Origin: Rhodospirillaceae bacterium | GTDB taxonomy: Bacteria > Pseudomonadota > Alphaproteobacteria > Rhodospirillales > Rhodospirillaceae | DNA length: 64,000 bases | Direction: 5' to 3' | NCBI GenBank assembly: GCA_040219235.1 | Contig: JAVJSV010000004.1 | Coordinates: 1 to 64,000, forward strand | Shown: positions 60,692 through 64,000 of the stretch, in pieces | Position numbering within the stretch: the first letter of the stretch is position 1 | How the letters are laid out: each line of letters opens with the position of its first letter | The notes under the pieces: generated by a model | Databases searched by the model: none | The model's input: the letters and a program-made list of their open reading frames with translations, nothing else | Told to the model about the DNA's origin: nothing | Program-made: the position numbers and the translations under genes

Positions 60692-61165
60692 CTAAGTCTG
60701 GGGCAAGCAGTTTGGGCAAATGCCGGAGATTTCTACGACATGCTGGTGAACCTGAAACCCGGCGGATGCCGCTGTTGCTTCTACAGCTTTCGCAATTGGC
60801 TTTGCCTCGACCTCTGCCGCTGTTCCACATTCATCACAAATAAGAAACTGAGCTTCATGGTCATGGGATGGATCAGAGCATCCAATAAAAGCATTCCTGC
60901 TGCTGAGTTTATGGGCAAGTCCGGCCTCCATTAAGAAATCAAGTGCCCGGTAGACAACCATGGGCGCGGGACGTCGGCCATCATCGGGCAACAGGTCTAA
61001 AATTTCATAGGCGCCAAGGGGTATATGGCTTTGCCAGAGAATTTTTAAGACCCGGCGGCGTATTTCGGTCAGTCTCAGGCCGCACGCCTTGCTTTTTTCT
61101 TCAGCCGTATTCATCGCTTTTTGAATACAGTGCCGATGATTATGACGGGGAGCAGGAAAACTCAT
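60692..61165 (-). CDS. zur: Zinc uptake regulator Zur (Fur family)
   Basis: 157 residues, or 140 if the ATG at 61114 is used; neither has a strong SD. Winged helix with LRLTEIRRRVLKILWQSHIP and RPAPMVVYRALDFLMEAGLA, metal-site His/Cys in IGCSDPSHDHEAQFLICDEC, and C-terminal ISGICPNC. The two CxxC pairs bind structural zinc. With zinc it should repress znuA and the zur-znuCB unit through the box at 61201. Confidence 0.93.
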   Translation of the reverse strand: MSFPAPRHNHRHCIQKAMNTAEEKSKACGLRLTEIRRRVLKILWQSHIPLGAYEILDLLPDDGRRPAPMVVYRALDFLMEAGLAHKLSSRNAFIGCSDPSHDHEAQFLICDECGTAAEVEAKPIAKAVEATAASAGFQVHQHVVEISGICPNCLPQT

Positions 61166-61200
61166 AGGCCCAATACTTTAGCTTGATAAACGCATTAAAC

Positions 61201-61213
61201 GTTATGATATAAC
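61201..61213. promoter_or_regulatory. Zur box between zur and znuA
   Basis: GTTATGATATAAC, arms GTTAT/ATAAC around GAT, in the 83-bp divergent region. It matches the centre of the E. coli Zur consensus (GTTATANTATAAC) at all but one position. It lies 36 bp from both starts and can control both transcripts. Confidence 0.85.
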
Positions 61214-61248
61214 AAAATGTAATTCAAGCTTGCGGGTTTCTCTGTCTT

Positions 61249-62220
61249 ATGTCGTTCCTACGTGCGTTCTTTCGTGTATCTGTTATTTTAGCGTCTTTGC
61301 TCAGTCCATCTCTGATTTTAGCGCAAGGTGCTCCGCTTGATGTAACTGGCGCTCCGCCTGATGTCATTGTGAGTGTCAGACCAATACATTCGCTGGTGAC
61401 AGCGGTGATGGACGGTGTCGCTGTACCAAAACTGTTGCTGGGCCGAGGGGAGACCCCGCACTCCTACAATCTGACGCCATCTGATGCGCGAGTCTTAAGC
61501 CAGGCGGATATGGTGGTTTGGGTTGGTGAGCCACTTGAAACGTTCTTGGAGCGCCCCCTCGCGAATTTGGCTTCTGATGCTGTGATCCTAGAACTGATTG
61601 AGGCGCCAGGACTAACGTTGCTGGATAACCGAGATGGCGGCGTGTGGGACTTAAGCGAGAGTGGCGATACTCATAAACACGATCATGATCATGATCACGG
61701 CCAGATCGATGGGCATATTTGGTTAAGTCCTCAAAATGCGCGCGTCATCGTAAGCTGGGTTGCGCAAGCGCTGGGCGCGCTAGACCCCTCGAATGCCGCA
61801 CAATACCAAAACAACGCGGCAGCGCTTACCGCGCTCTTACAGACAATGGAAAATGATATTCGGGCAACGTTAGCAACGGTCACACGCCAACCCTTCCTCA
61901 CTGCCCATGACGCGTTGCAGTACTTTGATCGATATTTTGATTTATCTGCGGTCGGGGCGATCGCGGTTACGCCAGACCGCGCGCCGAGCGCGAAGCGGCT
62001 TGCCGAGATCCGTGACCATGCCCAGGCGTTGGGCTCATTGTGCATACTCACTGAACCGGGGTTTGAGCCTGGGGTTATGCGCGTCATTGAGGAGTCCGCA
62101 GACGTGCGCGTCGGCAGAATTGATCCTTTGGGTGTAGAGATCGAGCCGGGCCGAACTCTGTATATAGATCTCATGACTGGAATTGCAGGTGCGCTTGTTG
62201 CGTGTCTGCAAAACAGATAG
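61249..62220 (+). CDS. znuA: Zinc ABC transporter substrate-binding protein ZnuA
   Basis: 323 residues. Signal peptide FRVSVILASLLSPSLILAQG. Zinc ligands of the cluster 9 family: His in VRPIHSLVTAVMDG region, His in GETPHSYNLTPSDARVL, then the flexible histidine loop DTHKHDHDHDHGQIDGHIWL, and a later His in TAHDALQYF. The Asp near SADVRVGRIDPLG completes the site. It captures periplasmic zinc for ZnuBC. Confidence 0.95.
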   Translation: MSFLRAFFRVSVILASLLSPSLILAQGAPLDVTGAPPDVIVSVRPIHSLVTAVMDGVAVPKLLLGRGETPHSYNLTPSDARVLSQADMVVWVGEPLETFLERPLANLASDAVILELIEAPGLTLLDNRDGGVWDLSESGDTHKHDHDHDHGQIDGHIWLSPQNARVIVSWVAQALGALDPSNAAQYQNNAAALTALLQTMENDIRATLATVTRQPFLTAHDALQYFDRYFDLSAVGAIAVTPDRAPSAKRLAEIRDHAQALGSLCILTEPGFEPGVMRVIEESADVRVGRIDPLGVEIEPGRTLYIDLMTGIAGALVACLQNR

Positions 62221-62228
62221 GCGAACTT

Positions 62229-62942
62229 TTAGCTCTTGCTTTTCCCGCCGCGGACAACGGTTTCTTGACCTCTGTTATTGTCCAATTTAAACCGCTGTCC
62301 GAACAGGGTGAGCGTTAGCGCATGATCTGGGCCTTCGCCGACCGCGCGATAGCGCTTCTGAAATTCTTCCTCCGAGAGATCACTCGGCAATTGACACAAA
62401 TCTTCAAAGTCTTTGCGTGTGCGCACGCGCCCAGACCAAGATTCACCAGAAGGCGCTAGTGGAGCCTCTAAGTTCAAAAGGTCAGGGGCTAATCGCGCGA
62501 AGAGTTTAGTGACACATTCAAAGGCCAGGGTGTCCGCAGCAAGACGGTCTGCCCACGGCATGAGTGAGGTAAGGCGCGTGCCAACAATCTCTCCGCCATC
62601 CACCTGTTCGGTCATGCGGTGTGCTGTGGCGCCAAACATCTCTGCGCCATCGTAAATGGCAAAACAGGAGGGAAACAGACCTGGGTAGGCGGGCGGACCA
62701 GGATGAAAGTTATAGGCTCCGCTTGAGAGCGCTTTCAGCACCGGGTTTGGAATGATTACGCCCGTACAAAAGGCCACCAGTCTGCAAGGTCCAGTGACAT
62801 TGGACAGGGCTGTTTCGATGTCTTGAAGGGTTTCGGCGGTCTTGATCTGAGGTTTATGAGGAAAATTAACGCGCTCTATGACGGCTTCTAAAGTCGCCAG
62901 AAACCCAGGCTCAGTCAGGATAATGAGGGTTGATTGGTCCAT
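62229..62942 (-). CDS. Formyltransferase-fold protein (Formyl_trans_N)
   Basis: 237 residues. The formyltransferase catalytic core is seen: Asn and His in AYNFHPGPPAYPG (canonical NxHPS) and Asp in TEQVDGGEIVG. It lacks a C-terminal domain of Met-tRNA formyltransferase, so it may formylate a sugar or amino group or act in folate-dependent chemistry; substrate unknown. Convergent with znuA. Confidence 0.75.
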   Translation of the reverse strand: MDQSTLIILTEPGFLATLEAVIERVNFPHKPQIKTAETLQDIETALSNVTGPCRLVAFCTGVIIPNPVLKALSSGAYNFHPGPPAYPGLFPSCFAIYDGAEMFGATAHRMTEQVDGGEIVGTRLTSLMPWADRLAADTLAFECVTKLFARLAPDLLNLEAPLAPSGESWSGRVRTRKDFEDLCQLPSDLSEEEFQKRYRAVGEGPDHALTLTLFGQRFKLDNNRGQETVVRGGKSKS

Positions 62943-63023
62943 ATCGCTACCTTAGTTAATCTGGCCTCTGCGAGCCAACACTCTTGAAATTACAGCCAGC
63001 CTTAACTACAAACAGTATATAAA

Positions 63024-63042
63024 TCAGACCTTTTTAGTCTGA
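63024..63042. promoter_or_regulatory. IscR/Rrf2-type palindrome upstream of the suf regulator
   Basis: TCAGAC-CTTTTTA-GTCTGA, a 19-bp inverted repeat 20 bp before the GTG. Its core GAC-CTTTTT-AGTC has the GACT-N5-AGTC layout of E. coli type I IscR sites with an AT-rich middle. It fits autoregulation by the Rrf2 protein encoded just downstream. Confidence 0.7.
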
Positions 63043-63061
63043 GTTTTAAGGTGAGCAAATA

Positions 63062-63544
63062 GTGTTTAAAGTCAACAAGTTAACAGACTATGCGACCGTC
63101 GTGCTGATTGATATGGCGCGAAGCGGGAAAGTTCACCCCACCCAAGCTATTTCAGATAGCACCGGTATTCCACTTCCGACCGTAGCAAAGCTGATGAAGC
63201 ACCTCGTAAAGTCTGGTCTGGTGATGTCCCACCGGGGCGTGCACGGCGGGTACCGTCTGACGCGCCCAGCCTCTGAAACCACCATCGCTGACGTTATAGA
63301 GGCCGTAGAAGGGCCGATTGCGCTCACAGCGTGTGTAGAGACGTCGGATGAGCACTGTGGGTATGAAAGTTTATGCGCGGCCAGTGGCAAGTGGAATCGC
63401 GTGAATAGAGCCGTCACAAACGCCTTAAAAGAAGTGACACTGGCCGAAATGATTGATGATCTGAGTGGATCAAGCCCATTTGCGGTCATCGCCGATGGGG
63501 CGGAGAGCCCTTCAGCGTCGGCAAAGCAAGATGAGGTGCACTAA
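63062..63544 (+). CDS. Rrf2-family SUF Fe-S assembly regulator
   Basis: 160 residues, GTG start after AAGGTGA. Winged helix with LTDYATVVLIDMARSG, STGIPLPTVAKLMKHLVKSG, HRGVHGGYRL and ADVIEAVEGPIALTACV. Three cysteines in ACVETSDEHCGYESLC can ligate a Fe-S cluster, as in IscR. The direct coupling to sufB (2 bp gap) marks it as the suf operon regulator. Confidence 0.93.
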   Translation: MFKVNKLTDYATVVLIDMARSGKVHPTQAISDSTGIPLPTVAKLMKHLVKSGLVMSHRGVHGGYRLTRPASETTIADVIEAVEGPIALTACVETSDEHCGYESLCAASGKWNRVNRAVTNALKEVTLAEMIDDLSGSSPFAVIADGAESPSASAKQDEVH

Positions 63545-63546
63545 CA

Positions 63547-64000
63547 ATGGTTGCGACCAAACAAACTGTTGATGCTGTTCGGGATGTTGAAACCTACAAG
63601 CACGGTTGGGCGACGGATATTGAGTCCGATATGGCCCCAAAGGGCCTCAGTGAAGATATTGTCCGTTTTATCTCGGCCAAAAAGGAAGAGCCGGAGTGGA
63701 TGCTCGAATGGCGTCTGAAAGCTTATCGCCTGTGGCTGACGATGGAAGGCCAGGAGCCAACCTGGGCAAAGGTCTCTTACCCAAAAATTGATTATCAAGA
63801 CGCGTACTATTATGCCGCACCCAAGTTAGAGGACGGACCAAAGAGTCTTGATGAGGTCGATCCAAAACTCCTGGAGACATACGAAAAGCTTGGGATTCCT
63901 TTGCGCGAACAAGAAATGCTGGCGGGTGTGGCTGTTGATGCCGTGTTTGACAGTGTTTCGGTGGCTACGACCTATAAGAAAAAGCTCAATGAGCTTGGCG
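63547..64000 (+). CDS. sufB: Fe-S cluster assembly protein SufB (N-terminal part)
   Basis: The first 151 codons are visible; the gene runs off the right edge. The N-terminal pattern HGWATDIESDMAPKGLSED, KKEEPEWMLEWRLKAYRLWL and REQEMLAGVAVDAVFDSVSV is specific for SufB. SufB forms the scaffold of the SufBCD complex that builds Fe-S clusters. sufC, sufD and sufS probably follow beyond the window. Confidence 0.95.
   Translation, partial: MVATKQTVDAVRDVETYKHGWATDIESDMAPKGLSEDIVRFISAKKEEPEWMLEWRLKAYRLWLTMEGQEPTWAKVSYPKIDYQDAYYYAAPKLEDGPKSLDEVDPKLLETYEKLGIPLREQEMLAGVAVDAVFDSVSVATTYKKKLNELG

Overview
The window looks like chromosomal DNA from an alphaproteobacterium of moderate GC content. The evidence is a BioMNY biotin transporter, a SapC-family protein, an Rrf2-type suf regulator next to sufB, an entericidin lipoprotein, a znuABC/zur locus and short alphaproteobacterial-style intergenic palindromes. 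The genus cannot be named from sequence alone. No rRNA, tRNA, CRISPR array, insertion sequence or prophage was seen. Genes are dense on both strands, and many starts are GTG or TTG that can be fixed from Shine-Dalgarno (SD) sequences.

Layout. 1-242: truncated Lys/Ala-rich histone-H1-like gene. 0.5-7.2 kb (minus): a methyltransferase, then an apparent operon of cupredoxin, Cache-HAMP-GGDEF-EAL protein, outer-membrane barrel and AI-2E-type permease. 7.4-10.7 kb: TonB-dependent receptor and a nitrilase-fold protein without its catalytic Cys and Lys. 10.8-13.3 kb: membrane pseudokinase fused to an FGE-like domain. 13.3-20 kb: spermidine-synthase-like protein, cold-shock protein, DUF1838 protein, MDR reductase, MFS exporter, GST and SapC. 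20.1 kb: an SDR-fold protein carrying the full halohydrin dehalogenase signature. 20.9-27 kb: adenylate cyclase, AlkA, solute-binding protein, YaaA, ArsC/Spx-like protein and a tandem DUF1330 protein. 27-32.2 kb: SLC13-like permease, bioM, bioN, bioY and an acyl-CoA ligase, mostly coupled by ATGA overlaps. 33.7-47 kb: a two-component system, then a giant 3659-residue type I-secreted adhesin (FecR, Thr-rich linker, Calx-beta, LamG, tandem repeats, RTX). 47-56 kb: SDR, tandem UspA, SthA transhydrogenase, entericidin, CMD protein, MDR dehydrogenase beside the remnant of a second one, tannase-family esterase and ECF sigma factor. 56-59 kb: kdpE and a short kdpD without kdpFABC. 59-62.2 kb: znuB-znuC-zur divergent from znuA across a Zur-like box. 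63-64 kb: suf regulator and the start of sufB behind an IscR-type palindrome.

Most notable points: the halohydrin dehalogenase (residues T14, F19, G21, S139, Y152, R156); three proteins with family folds but lost catalytic residues (EAL protein with a dead GGDEF site, nitrilase, kinase); the SLC13-bioMNY-ligase operon, which may be a biotin/pimelate acquisition unit; the giant adhesin with five near-identical repeats of about 640 bp and a G8 tract; and the cupredoxin/c-di-GMP/outer-membrane operon.
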